A model generated the notes under the pieces. The model was not told the DNA's origin and ran no database searches. It saw only the letters and a program-made list of their open reading frames with translations. Of a stretch of 9,024 bases of DNA, positions 1 to 6,211 are shown in pieces (within the stretch, counting starts at the first letter, position 1; each line of letters begins with the position of its first letter). Source of the stretch: an uncultured Acinetobacter sp. (lineage in GTDB: Bacteria > Pseudomonadota > Gammaproteobacteria > Pseudomonadales > Moraxellaceae); NCBI GenBank assembly GCA_900771065.1, contig CAAGMP010000177.1, positions 1-9,024 of the forward strand, in the 5' to 3' direction. Position numbers and translations under genes: made by a program.

Positions 1-91
1 AACGTTAAAAATAACAGTTTGGTTGACATTATTCGTTATTATTTTTTCTAACACATTATTTTTCTTGCGAATAATCAAGAAAGATAATCAA

Positions 92-868
92 TTACAAACG
101 TTGGCGAACCATTTCAAAAAAACAAATTGAACCTGCAACCGCAACATTCAATGATTCTTGTCCACCCGGTTGTGGAATTGTAACTGCTTGCGCATGGTTC
201 AGCGCAAAATCAGATACACCTTGACCTTCATTGCCTAAAATCCAGACACATGCTTTTTGCAAATTTTTTGAATATAAACTGGTTGCTTGGTGTGAGCTGG
301 TTGCATAAACAGGTATTTTAAACTGGGTGAGGACATCTTCTAAAGCAATATTTTCGTAAACTTGTAAACTAAAATGTGCGCCCATGCCAGCACGTAAAAC
401 ACGTGGTGACCACAGTGAAGCCGAACCTTTGCTACAAATGACTTGTTGAATACCTGCAGCAGCAGCAGAGCGTAATAATGTACCGACATTACCTGGATCT
501 TGTACATTTTCCAAAATTAATGTATCTGCTGTAAAATCAAGCGCGATATTATTACTAGGTAAATCAACAATTGCTAAACAAGCCAAACTTGTTCCGAGTG
601 TGCTTAAATCTTTATACAAAGTTTCAGCAATAACAAAAATATGTCCCGTATATTTTTCTAAGATTTGCGCATAATCAGCATGTGATAGTGCCTGTTCGGT
701 AGCAAAAATCGCATTAATTTTTTTATTTTCTTGTAACCAAGCTAAACATAAATGCGTGCCTTCTAAAACAGTTTGCTTTTGTTTTTTTCGATATGAGGCT
801 TGTTCAATTAAGCCACGTAAGTGCTTAATTTTAGGATTATCTTTCGATTCAAGAAAAATAGTTGACAT
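92..868 (-). CDS. SpoU/TrmH-family RNA 2'-O-ribose methyltransferase
   Basis: This is probably a SAM-dependent enzyme that methylates a ribose 2'-OH in rRNA or tRNA in the cytoplasm. The 258-residue protein has the two-part layout of the family: an N-terminal substrate-binding region (about residues 8-100, with the LEGTHL segment near 35-40) and a C-terminal knotted SPOUT domain (about 115-255). All three SPOUT motifs are visible. Motif 1 is N121-VQDPGNVGTLLR-A, with the catalytic-type Arg at 133. Motif 2 is LGNEGQGVS (211-219). Motif 3 is IPQPGGQESLNVAVA (231-245). The ATG has a weak GGA Shine-Dalgarno 8 bases upstream, directly at the foot of a hairpin. The gene lies 50 bases after fbp on the same strand. 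The layout recalls RlmB, TsnR and YsgA-type enzymes, but I cannot assign the modified nucleotide, so no symbol is given. The family call is firm; the substrate is unknown. Confidence 0.93.
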   Translation of the reverse strand: MSTIFLESKDNPKIKHLRGLIEQASYRKKQKQTVLEGTHLCLAWLQENKKINAIFATEQALSHADYAQILEKYTGHIFVIAETLYKDLSTLGTSLACLAIVDLPSNNIALDFTADTLILENVQDPGNVGTLLRSAAAAGIQQVICSKGSASLWSPRVLRAGMGAHFSLQVYENIALEDVLTQFKIPVYATSSHQATSLYSKNLQKACVWILGNEGQGVSDFALNHAQAVTIPQPGGQESLNVAVAGSICFFEMVRQRL

Positions 869-879
869 AATATAAATCC

Positions 880-908
880 ACGTTGGCTAAAGTTATTTTA
901 GCCAACGT
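880..908 (-). other. perfect 12-bp hairpin between fbp and the methyltransferase gene
   Basis: Positions 880-891 (ACGTTGGCTAAA) are exactly complementary to 897-908, leaving a 5-base loop. On the minus strand it begins 10 bases after the fbp stop codon and ends next to GGA, the only Shine-Dalgarno-like bases before the methyltransferase ATG. What follows (GGATTTATATT) is not a proper T-tract. It is therefore either a weak terminator, an mRNA-processing or 3'-stabilising stem for fbp, or a structure that modulates translation of the next gene. The structure is seen directly; the role is inferred. Confidence 0.6.
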
Positions 909-918
909 TCTGTAAAAA

Positions 919-1893
919 TTAGTGATGATATTGTGTAACTAAATCGACTTCATTTTTTGAACCAATAATGACAGGAACACGTTGATGCAGTTCTGTTGGT
1001 TCAATTTCTAAAATACGAACACGTCCTGTGGTTGCTGCACCGCCTGCTTGCTCAATAAGCATACTCATTGGGTTTGCTTCATACATTAAACGTAAACGAC
1101 CTGCTTTTTTCGGGTCTTTTAAGTCGTATGGATACATAAAAATACCGCTACGACACAAAATACGATGAATATCACCTACCATACACGCAACCCAACGCAT
1201 ATTAAAATCTTTTTCACGTGGACCTGTTTTACCTGCAATTAATTCTTCAATATAGCGTTTTACAGGTGCTTCCCAATGGCGTTGATTTGATGCATTGATT
1301 GCATATTCTTTGGTATCTGCTGCAACAGTAATTTCTTCACTTGTTAATAAAAATTCTTTTGATTCAGGGTCATAAGTAAAGAATACTGTGCCTGCACCCA
1401 CAGTTAAAGCCATCATCGTGGATGGACCATAAAGCACGTAACCTGCTGCGACTTGATTGACTCCTGCTTGCATAAAGTCTTCAGCTTGAGTAATTGCATT
1501 TTTTGCAGGTAAGATTGAAAAAATTGTACCAACGCACATATTAATATCAATATTGCTTGAACCATCTAGTGGGTCAAATAAAACCAAATATTTACCATTT
1601 TCTTGTGCAGGGGTAAATTCATCCAATTCTTCTGATGCCAAACCACCAACGTGTTGATGTACTTTAAGTGCATCAATTAAATAATCGTTTGAAATCACAT
1701 CTAGTTTTTTTTGTGTTTCACCTTGCACATTTTCTAAACCTGCACTACCTAAAACACCTGCCAAAGCCCCTTTTTGCAATGCATGATCAATGGTTTGACA
1801 CGTTGTTGCAATCGTTTCAATAACCTGAGCCAGTTCAGGCGTCAAATTGCCGCTTTGTTGTTGTAAAAATTGGCTAAGGGTAGGGTAAGACAT
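919..1893 (-). CDS. fbp: fructose-1,6-bisphosphatase class I
   Basis: This cytosolic gluconeogenic enzyme hydrolyses fructose 1,6-bisphosphate to fructose 6-phosphate and phosphate with Mg2+. With the start chosen here it has 324 residues, a normal length. Metal and substrate residues are in place: E88/E89 in ASEELD, the FDPLDGSSN box at 106-114 (D107, D110), the NMRWVACMVGDIHR segment (231-244), and the FBPase signature GRLRLMYEANPMS (255-267, with metal ligand E262). The reading frame extends 14 codons further upstream to a GTG at 1935, but that leader (MIMMITLPILELFI) is unlike the family. The ATG at 1893 has a GGAG 9 bases upstream, and the resulting MSYPTLSQFLQQ start matches Acinetobacter Fbp as I remember it. 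The gene is divergent from the small ORF at 2074. A 12-bp hairpin follows the stop. Confidence 0.97.
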   Translation of the reverse strand: MSYPTLSQFLQQQSGNLTPELAQVIETIATTCQTIDHALQKGALAGVLGSAGLENVQGETQKKLDVISNDYLIDALKVHQHVGGLASEELDEFTPAQENGKYLVLFDPLDGSSNIDINMCVGTIFSILPAKNAITQAEDFMQAGVNQVAAGYVLYGPSTMMALTVGAGTVFFTYDPESKEFLLTSEEITVAADTKEYAINASNQRHWEAPVKRYIEELIAGKTGPREKDFNMRWVACMVGDIHRILCRSGIFMYPYDLKDPKKAGRLRLMYEANPMSMLIEQAGGAATTGRVRILEIEPTELHQRVPVIIGSKNEVDLVTQYHH

Positions 1894-1902
1894 AATAAAC
1901 AG

Positions 1903-1906
1903 CTCC
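1903..1906 (-). promoter_or_regulatory. Shine-Dalgarno that fixes the fbp start
   Basis: GGAG on the minus strand, 9 bases before the ATG at 1893. It supports this ATG over the GTG at 1935 in the same frame. Confidence 0.7.
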
Positions 1907-1962
1907 AAAATAGGCAAAGTGATCATCATAATCACAATAAGATGTGGACTATTTTAGATTAG

Positions 1963-1971
1963 AATGTATCA
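1963..1971 (-). promoter_or_regulatory. candidate extended -10 promoter of fbp
   Basis: On the minus strand TGATACATT reads as TG-n-TACATT, an extended -10 with four of six consensus bases. No good -35 lies at 16-18 bases; the nearest, TTGTTT (1988-1993), is 19 bases away. It would give a leader of about 60 bases. This is a prediction only. Confidence 0.3.
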
Positions 1972-2011
1972 AAAGAACAATTAAACCAAACAAATTGTGC
2001 TGATTTTGTGC

Positions 2012-2039
2012 TTGCAAGTCTATTTTAACCTGTTATGTT
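2012..2039 (+). promoter_or_regulatory. candidate sigma-70 promoter of the small ORF
   Basis: TTGCAA (2012-2017) as -35 and TATGTT (2034-2039) as -10, separated by 16 bases. The -10 is preceded by TG at 2031-2032, giving an extended -10 (TGTTATGTT). It lies 34 bases upstream of the ATG at 2074 and would yield a short leader holding the AAGGAG site. This is pattern-based, with no direct evidence of transcription. Confidence 0.4.
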
Positions 2040-2061
2040 ATAAACAGGGAGTAATAAGGAA

Positions 2062-2067
2062 AAGGAG
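2062..2067 (+). promoter_or_regulatory. strong Shine-Dalgarno of the small ORF
   Basis: AAGGAG, 6 bases before the ATG at 2074. It is the best ribosome binding site in the window and the main reason to accept the 63-codon frame as a gene. Confidence 0.8.
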
Positions 2068-2073
2068 CAAAAA

Positions 2074-2265
2074 ATGACAATACAAAAATTTGATGCAACT
2101 CCAACCGCAGGCGAAGCCATCACTTTAGATGATATTTCAGAAGAAAAAGTGAAAGCCGCATGGACAAGTTATGAAGTTAAAGCTGAATATAAAAAATTTA
2201 ATAAGCATGATTTAATTGAATCGATGCAAGAACCAACTAGCGAAGTAAAAAAAAGCACTCCCTAA
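2074..2265 (+). CDS. uncharacterised 63-residue protein
   Basis: I cannot assign a function. The protein has 63 residues, no signal peptide, no membrane segment and no cysteine. It is rich in Lys and Glu. The central part (about residues 19-51, ISEEKVKAAWTSYEVKAEYK and the following KFNKHDLIESM) looks helical and soluble, with short disordered-looking ends. It is very probably a real gene: a candidate extended -10 promoter, an optimal AAGGAG Shine-Dalgarno and a strong intrinsic terminator all frame it, and it is the only plus-strand gene in the window. It is divergent from fbp and convergent with pal, with only 17 bases between the stop codons. Its TAA lies in the terminator loop. I have an unverified recollection of short proteins of this type in Acinetobacter genomes. 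A cytoplasmic role is inferred only from the lack of export signals. Confidence 0.82.
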   Translation: MTIQKFDATPTAGEAITLDDISEEKVKAAWTSYEVKAEYKKFNKHDLIESMQEPTSEVKKSTP

Positions 2266-2279
2266 CGAGTGCTTTTTTT
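2247..2279. terminator. bidirectional intrinsic terminator shared by the small ORF and the tol-pal operon
   Basis: The GC core GCACTC (2255-2260) pairs with GAGTGC (2267-2272) around a 6-base loop CCTAAC. Flanking A and T runs extend it to a 13-bp stem (2248-2260 with 2267-2279). Reading plus, the core is followed by seven T; reading minus, by eight T, so it should work both ways. The TAA stop of the small plus-strand gene (2263-2265) falls inside the loop. The pal stop codon (minus) lies just beyond the right arm at 2283-2285. Confidence 0.93.
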
Positions 2280-2282
2280 AAA

Positions 2283-2852
2283 TTATTTTAATAAAGGCGG
2301 AACAGCTTCATAATTAATTTCCACACGGCGGTTTTCTTTCCATGCAGCTTCATTACTATTTGGATTGACAGGCATTTCTTTACCATAGCTTACAGCTTCT
2401 AATTGGCTCGGGCTAACGCCGTTACTAATTAAAAAACCTTCAACCGCTTTTGCACGACGTTCACCTAAAGCCATGTTGTATTCGCGTGTGCCACGTTCGT
2501 CGGTATGACCTGTTAAGGCAACTTTTGAATTGGCATTTGCTGTTAGAAATTGGGCATGCGCTTTTAAAGTTTGATAATCTTGGTTAGATAAATCGCTACT
2601 ATCATAATCAAAATAAACCACGCGCTTTGCTAAAAAGGCTTTATTTTCTGCGGTCACCCCTTTTGCAGATGCACCATTTAAATTTTGTGCATTTAATGCA
2701 GCATCATCACTTAAGCCTTCAGTACTAACAGATAAACCTGGTGTTTGATTTGCAGGATCAGTAATTTGTGTGTCTACTTTTTTTGTTGCACAGCCTGTCA
2801 TGACTAAAGCAGTAAACAAAGGCAATGCTAAAATGGAAATTTTTTTCATCAT
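2283..2852 (-). CDS. pal: peptidoglycan-associated lipoprotein Pal
   Basis: Pal is the outer-membrane lipoprotein of the Tol-Pal system. It binds peptidoglycan and TolB and ties the outer membrane to the wall during constriction. The 189 residues start with a lipoprotein signal (MMKKISILALPLFTALVMTG) ending at lipidated Cys21. The residue after Cys is Ala, not Asp, which suits export to the outer membrane. A flexible linker (22-75) leads into an OmpA-C domain (about 77-181). That domain carries the peptidoglycan-binding signature GHTDERGTREYN..LGERRA (115-134), including D118 and R133, the likely diaminopimelate-contacting pair, then VSYGKEMP and NRRVEINY. Two adjacent ATGs (2852 and 2849) are possible starts; a GAG lies 6 or 9 bases upstream respectively. 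The gene follows tolB by 15 bases and is the last gene of the operon. Confidence 0.97.
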   Translation of the reverse strand: MMKKISILALPLFTALVMTGCATKKVDTQITDPANQTPGLSVSTEGLSDDAALNAQNLNGASAKGVTAENKAFLAKRVVYFDYDSSDLSNQDYQTLKAHAQFLTANANSKVALTGHTDERGTREYNMALGERRAKAVEGFLISNGVSPSQLEAVSYGKEMPVNPNSNEAAWKENRRVEINYEAVPPLLK

Positions 2853-2867
2853 TAATCACTCGTTATC

Positions 2868-4154
2868 TTATTTGGGTGCCCAAGCGGGTTCACGAACTTC
2901 ACCTTTTTCACTTGGTAAATTTACACGAAATTTGCCATCAAGAGAAATAATGGACAATAAACCACGTGAATTTTCTTGCGTTGCATACACCACCATTTGT
3001 CCATTAGGTGAAAAACTTGGAGATTCATCTAAATTGGTTGGCGTTAAAATATTGACAATGCCTGTATTTAAATCTTGTACAGCCACTTTGTAATTACTAC
3101 CGCTTGGACGATGTACCATCGCCAATTTTTGTCCGTCTGCATTTAATGTCCCACGTGCATTGAATGCACCACGAAAGGTAATACGTTTAGTTGAACCATC
3201 TGCAAAAGAATAACGATAAATTTGAGCCGAACCCCCTCGATCTGATGTAAAAATAAATGATTTTCCATCGGGTGCATAACGTGCTTCTGTATCAATTGCA
3301 CTAGAATCGGTTAAACGTTTTAGTTCACGGGTTTTTAAATCCATTTCATAAATTTCAGGATTGCCATTCATTGATGCTGTAAAAAGCATTCTTTCACCAT
3401 CGGGTGAAAAACTTGGTGCGCCATTTAAGCCTCTAAAGCTGGCTAATTTTTCTCGGTTACCAGAAGCTAAATCTTGTAAATAAATGGCTGGACGTTTGGT
3501 TTCAAATGAAACATAAGCAATTTTTTTAGCATCAGGTGTCCATGTTGGCGATAAAATAGGATCACGTGAAGTAAGCACTGTTTTGGGTTGTGCTCCGTCA
3601 GTATCGGCAATTTGTAGGGTATAGCGTTGCGCAGGGGTTTCTGGGTTGCGTAACACATACGCAATTCTGCCACTAAAATCACCTGTTGTGCCTGTTAAAG
3701 CTTGATAAATTGCATCACTAATTGCATGTCCCGCAGCACGTATACGACTTGCGGGAACAGTCAATAATTCATTTAGTAAAAAAGTTTTCTTTGCGACATC
3801 ATAAAGTTGATAGCGAACTTCAAAAGAACCATCAGGATTTTGTTGTGAACTGCCTGTGACCACATAAGGAATACCTGCTTGTTCCCATGCAGCAAGATCA
3901 CTGGCTTGAATGGCTGTTGTTGCAGGTAGATTTTTTGATGAACTGGTAAATTTACCTGAACGATTTAAGTCACTTTCAACAATCGAATAAATGGTTTGAT
4001 CATTGCTAAATGGAACAATCGCAATTTTAGGTGCTTCTTCAGCAGACTTCACAATTTCAAGTTGTAATTGGGCATAGGTCGATACCGTCCAACCTAAACC
4101 CAAACTTGCACATAAAGTCATCCAAATTAAAGCACGTTGTTTATGATCCTTCAT
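2868..4154 (-). CDS. tolB: Tol-Pal system periplasmic protein TolB
   Basis: TolB is a periplasmic protein that shuttles between Pal and the energised TolQRA complex. Its 428 residues match the usual length of about 430. A Sec signal peptide covers 1-28, with likely cleavage after STYA (A28). It is followed by the N-terminal alpha/beta domain (about 30-160, with KIAIVPFSND at 43-52) and a six-bladed beta-propeller (about 165-425). Blades are marked by WD40-like repeats with S/A-P-D/N-G turns: LSPTWTPDAKKIAYVS (201-216), FSPDGERMLFTAS (249-261), YAPDGKSFIFTSD (293-305), NADGQKLAMV (338-347) and FSPNGQMVVYAT (391-402). A GAG sits 9 bases before the ATG. The gene lies 73 bases after tolA, the widest gap inside the operon, and 15 bases before pal. 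Confidence 0.97.
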   Translation of the reverse strand: MKDHKQRALIWMTLCASLGLGWTVSTYAQLQLEIVKSAEEAPKIAIVPFSNDQTIYSIVESDLNRSGKFTSSSKNLPATTAIQASDLAAWEQAGIPYVVTGSSQQNPDGSFEVRYQLYDVAKKTFLLNELLTVPASRIRAAGHAISDAIYQALTGTTGDFSGRIAYVLRNPETPAQRYTLQIADTDGAQPKTVLTSRDPILSPTWTPDAKKIAYVSFETKRPAIYLQDLASGNREKLASFRGLNGAPSFSPDGERMLFTASMNGNPEIYEMDLKTRELKRLTDSSAIDTEARYAPDGKSFIFTSDRGGSAQIYRYSFADGSTKRITFRGAFNARGTLNADGQKLAMVHRPSGSNYKVAVQDLNTGIVNILTPTNLDESPSFSPNGQMVVYATQENSRGLLSIISLDGKFRVNLPSEKGEVREPAWAPK

Positions 4155-4183
4155 GCTGTTTTACTCAATTGATTGTGGCAGAA

Positions 4184-4211
4184 AATAAAAAATATTAAGC
4201 TACTTTGTTAA
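4184..4211 (-). promoter_or_regulatory. possible internal promoter before tolB-pal
   Basis: The 73-base tolA-tolB gap holds TTAACA (4206-4211, five of six to the -35 consensus), a 16-base spacer and TTTATT (4184-4189, four of six). An internal promoter ahead of tolB is known in Escherichia coli, so this is plausible, but AT-rich gaps throw up such matches by chance. Confidence 0.25.
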
Positions 4212-4227
4212 AGAAAACGATGCCTTT

Positions 4228-5052
4228 TTATTGTGAAATAAAAGTTGAGCTAAAACTTTTTGCTTGACGACGTGCATCTGGGTCAGCAGGCATTGGATAA
4301 GGCGCAGCAGCACGTACAGCAGCTTCAATACTGGCTTTCATATCAGGGTCGCTTGCGTTAACTACCACAGATAAAACAGCACCACTGTCGCTTAAGGTAA
4401 CGCGGGCAGTTGCTTTTTGACCTGCTGAACCACTTGGTCGATTCCAAGCTCGACGAATTTTATCTTCAAAATCTTTTTTCGCTGAAGAGGCAATTTTTTT
4501 GCTCTCTGACTTTTTATTTGCAGCTTCTTCACTGGCTTTTTTCGCCGCAGATAAACGTGCTTCTTCTTCCGCTTTACGTTTTGCTTCGGCGTTAGCTTTT
4601 TCTTGTGCTTCGGCTTTACGTTTTGCTTCTGCATTGGCTTTTTCTTGCACTTCAGCTTTGCGTTTTGCTTCTATATTGGCTTTTTCTTGTGCTTCGGCTT
4701 TACGTTTTGCTTCTGTATCGGCTTTTTCTTGTTGTGCTAAATTTTGAGTTAAATTGGGTTGAATGGGTGCAGTAATTGGAATATTGGGCGCAATTGGAGC
4801 TGGCTCTGCCGTTTGAGTAATTTCTTTAGCAACATTGGTTTGTGCAGTTTCTTCAACGATTGTTTTTTCCTCAACAATTTGAGGCTGTAAATCTTCAGGT
4901 TGAATTAAAATGGTTCGCATTTTTTCAGGTGGTTTGGGTGATGTTCCCATACCTAAATAAATTAAGCCCACAATCACGATGGCGTTAACAGATAAACTAA
5001 ATCCAATCGCAAGTGCTTTTTCTTTAAATGGTGGCTTATCGAATTTTTTCAT
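4228..5052 (-). CDS. tolA: cell-envelope integrity protein TolA
   Basis: TolA is the inner-membrane-anchored rod that carries force from TolQR across the periplasm to TolB and Pal. Three domains are visible in 274 residues. Domain I is a short cytoplasmic basic tail and one membrane helix (about 13-34). Domain II is a Pro/Glu/Thr-rich stretch (38-105) followed by a charged Ala/Lys/Glu helix (about 106-195). Domain III is a globular TonB-like C-terminal domain (about 193-274, DFEDKIRRAWNRP to the end, with the PYPMPADP turn). Domain II holds four copies of a 14-residue unit, EKANxEAKRKAEAQ (109-164), so it is shorter than in Escherichia coli. In the membrane helix the family motif S-x3-H is S19-x3-N23: the conserved His is Asn. 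The start lies 2 bases after the tolR stop with no clear Shine-Dalgarno, which suggests translational coupling. Confidence 0.95.
   Translation of the reverse strand: MKKFDKPPFKEKALAIGFSLSVNAIVIVGLIYLGMGTSPKPPEKMRTILIQPEDLQPQIVEEKTIVEETAQTNVAKEITQTAEPAPIAPNIPITAPIQPNLTQNLAQQEKADTEAKRKAEAQEKANIEAKRKAEVQEKANAEAKRKAEAQEKANAEAKRKAEEEARLSAAKKASEEAANKKSESKKIASSAKKDFEDKIRRAWNRPSGSAGQKATARVTLSDSGAVLSVVVNASDPDMKASIEAAVRAAAPYPMPADPDARRQAKSFSSTFISQ
4561..4728 (-). repeat. four tandem 42-bp units inside tolA
   Basis: Units lie at 4687-4728, 4645-4686, 4603-4644 and 4561-4602. Each encodes 14 residues of the type EKANxEAKRKAEAQ. Units at 4687-4728 and 4603-4644 differ at only two of 42 bases; the other two are more diverged. 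The period is a multiple of three, so gain or loss of units keeps the frame. Fourteen residues are two heptads, which fits an extended helical stalk. Confidence 0.9.
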
Positions 5053-5054
5053 GC

Positions 5055-5492
5055 TTAATTTAATGGCTCAGTCAATAAACCTACTTGCGTTAAACCTGCG
5101 CTTTGTAAGCTATTCATTAGGGCAATGACTTCACCATAAGCACGTGTTTTATCACCTTCAATAATGACACTAAGTTGCTGATTTTCACTTTGCGCTTGTG
5201 TCAAAACTGTGGTTAATTCAGTCAAAGAAATGGCTTGTTGGGTATTGTAATCTTTGTATTTTAGAAAATATTGTCCATTTTTATCTAAACTGACAATTGC
5301 CGCAGTTTCTTTAGAAACAATTGGATCTGCCGATGCTTGAGGTAAATCAATTTGTAAACCACTGGTCATCATGGGTGCAGTGACCATAAAAATGACCAAT
5401 AACACCAACATCACATCAATATAAGGCACGACATTCATATCACTTTTGAGTGGTTTTTTAATGCGTACATAGCGACTTGAACGACGAGCCAT
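5055..5492 (-). CDS. tolR: Tol-Pal system proton-channel protein TolR (ExbD family)
   Basis: TolR is an inner-membrane protein that with TolQ forms the proton-driven motor moving TolA. It has 145 residues: a basic cytoplasmic tail (1-17), a single membrane helix (about 21-41, within NVVPYIDVMLVLLVIFMVTAP) and a periplasmic domain (about 45-142). D26 in the helix corresponds to the protonatable Asp of the family (D23 in Escherichia coli). The gene starts 3 bases after the tolQ stop. Its ribosome binding site is written into the last two tolQ codons. It stops 2 bases before the tolA start. This packing points to coupled translation of tolQ, tolR and tolA. Confidence 0.97.
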   Translation of the reverse strand: MARRSSRYVRIKKPLKSDMNVVPYIDVMLVLLVIFMVTAPMMTSGLQIDLPQASADPIVSKETAAIVSLDKNGQYFLKYKDYNTQQAISLTELTTVLTQAQSENQQLSVIIEGDKTRAYGEVIALMNSLQSAGLTQVGLLTEPLN

Positions 5493-5495
5493 AGG

Positions 5496-6188
5496 TTATT
5501 CCTCAGATGAAGAAAGTGAATAACGTTGTAATTTGGCTGTCATTTCTTCGGCAAATAAAGAACGATCTGAGTAAATGGCTTCGCCTTTTGCGGTAAAATG
5601 GTTAAATGCAAGTGAGGCAGGAATGGCAGCAAATAAACCAATTGCTGTTGCAATTAATGCTTCTGCAATACCGGGTGCTACGGTGGCTAAAGTGACTTGA
5701 TCAACATCGGCAAGACCAATAAACGCATTCATAATGCCCCAAACAGTACCAAACAAACCGACATAAGGTGCAACTGAACCAATACTAGCTAAGGCACTTA
5801 AACCTTTTTCTAGCAAAGCCTGATCCCGATTTAAACCGACCGCAAAAATACGTTCAGTGCCTTCAATTTGCTGTTGGGTATTGGCTTGGCATTTTTTTAA
5901 TTTTAAAAATTCATGCATGCCATAGTAGAAAACGTCTTCTAAGCCTTCACGTTTTGAATTGACCTGAGCATTGTTATATAGCGTGTTTAATTCAGCACCC
6001 GACCAAAATATTTTTTGAAAATGTTCATCTTGTTGCTGTGCTTTTTTATAACCCAAATGTAACTTAGCAATTAAATACCAACTATACAATGAAGCAAATA
6101 ACAGCAGCAACATCACCAATTGCACAACGGGACTAGCTTGTAAAATCAGGTCAGAAACCTGTAATGAAGAGGAGAGTTGATTTGCCAT
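5496..6188 (-). CDS. tolQ: Tol-Pal system protein TolQ (MotA/TolQ/ExbB proton channel)
   Basis: TolQ is the polytopic inner-membrane subunit that surrounds TolR helices and couples the proton gradient to TolA movement. It has 230 residues, the family norm. Three membrane helices are visible: about 19-41; about 137-159, in SVAPYVGLFGTVWGIMNAFIGL; and about 169-196, in TVAPGIAEALIATAIGLFAAIPA. A large cytoplasmic loop lies between the first two. The polar channel residues T148 and T181 line up with the conserved threonines (145 and 178) of Escherichia coli TolQ. The gene follows ybgC by 23 bases. Its ATG at 6188 has no clear Shine-Dalgarno, but no better start is seen and the N-terminus MANQLSSSLQVSDLILQAS looks typical. 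Confidence 0.97.
   Translation of the reverse strand: MANQLSSSLQVSDLILQASPVVQLVMLLLLFASLYSWYLIAKLHLGYKKAQQQDEHFQKIFWSGAELNTLYNNAQVNSKREGLEDVFYYGMHEFLKLKKCQANTQQQIEGTERIFAVGLNRDQALLEKGLSALASIGSVAPYVGLFGTVWGIMNAFIGLADVDQVTLATVAPGIAEALIATAIGLFAAIPASLAFNHFTAKGEAIYSDRSLFAEEMTAKLQRYSLSSSEE
5499..5504 (-). promoter_or_regulatory. tolR Shine-Dalgarno inside the end of tolQ
   Basis: GAGGAA on the minus strand encodes the last two Glu codons of tolQ and also serves as the ribosome binding site, 6 bases before the tolR ATG at 5492. Confidence 0.75.
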
Positions 6189-6211
6189 AGTTACACTGAG
6201 TTGATATTTTT

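Noticed and set aside
23..51. Plus-strand promoter from the TTGACA at 23-28
   Set aside because: The -35 is perfect, but 16-18 bases downstream there is no acceptable -10, and no plus-strand gene follows.
61..82. TTTCTTG-N8-CAAGAAA hairpin downstream of the methyltransferase gene
   Set aside because: A 7-bp AT-rich stem with no following T-run on either strand; too weak to call a terminator.
1894..1935. 14-codon N-terminal extension of fbp from a GTG
   Set aside because: The sequence is unlike the family, it contains the Shine-Dalgarno of the downstream ATG, and the shorter form matches the expected length.
1917..1938. CRP/Vfr-like site upstream of fbp (TGTGA...TCACT on the minus strand)
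   Set aside because: The half-sites are 9 bases apart instead of the 6 required for a CRP-type box, and the second half is imperfect.
2770..3093. Plus-strand 107-codon frame across the pal/tolB junction
   Set aside because: It is antisense to two certain genes, resembles no protein, and has no upstream Shine-Dalgarno or promoter.
4499..4747. Open plus-strand frames antisense to tolA
   Set aside because: They exist only because the Ala/Lys/Glu repeat of tolA has no stops in the complementary frames. The translation is a low-complexity echo of the repeat, with no ribosome binding site.
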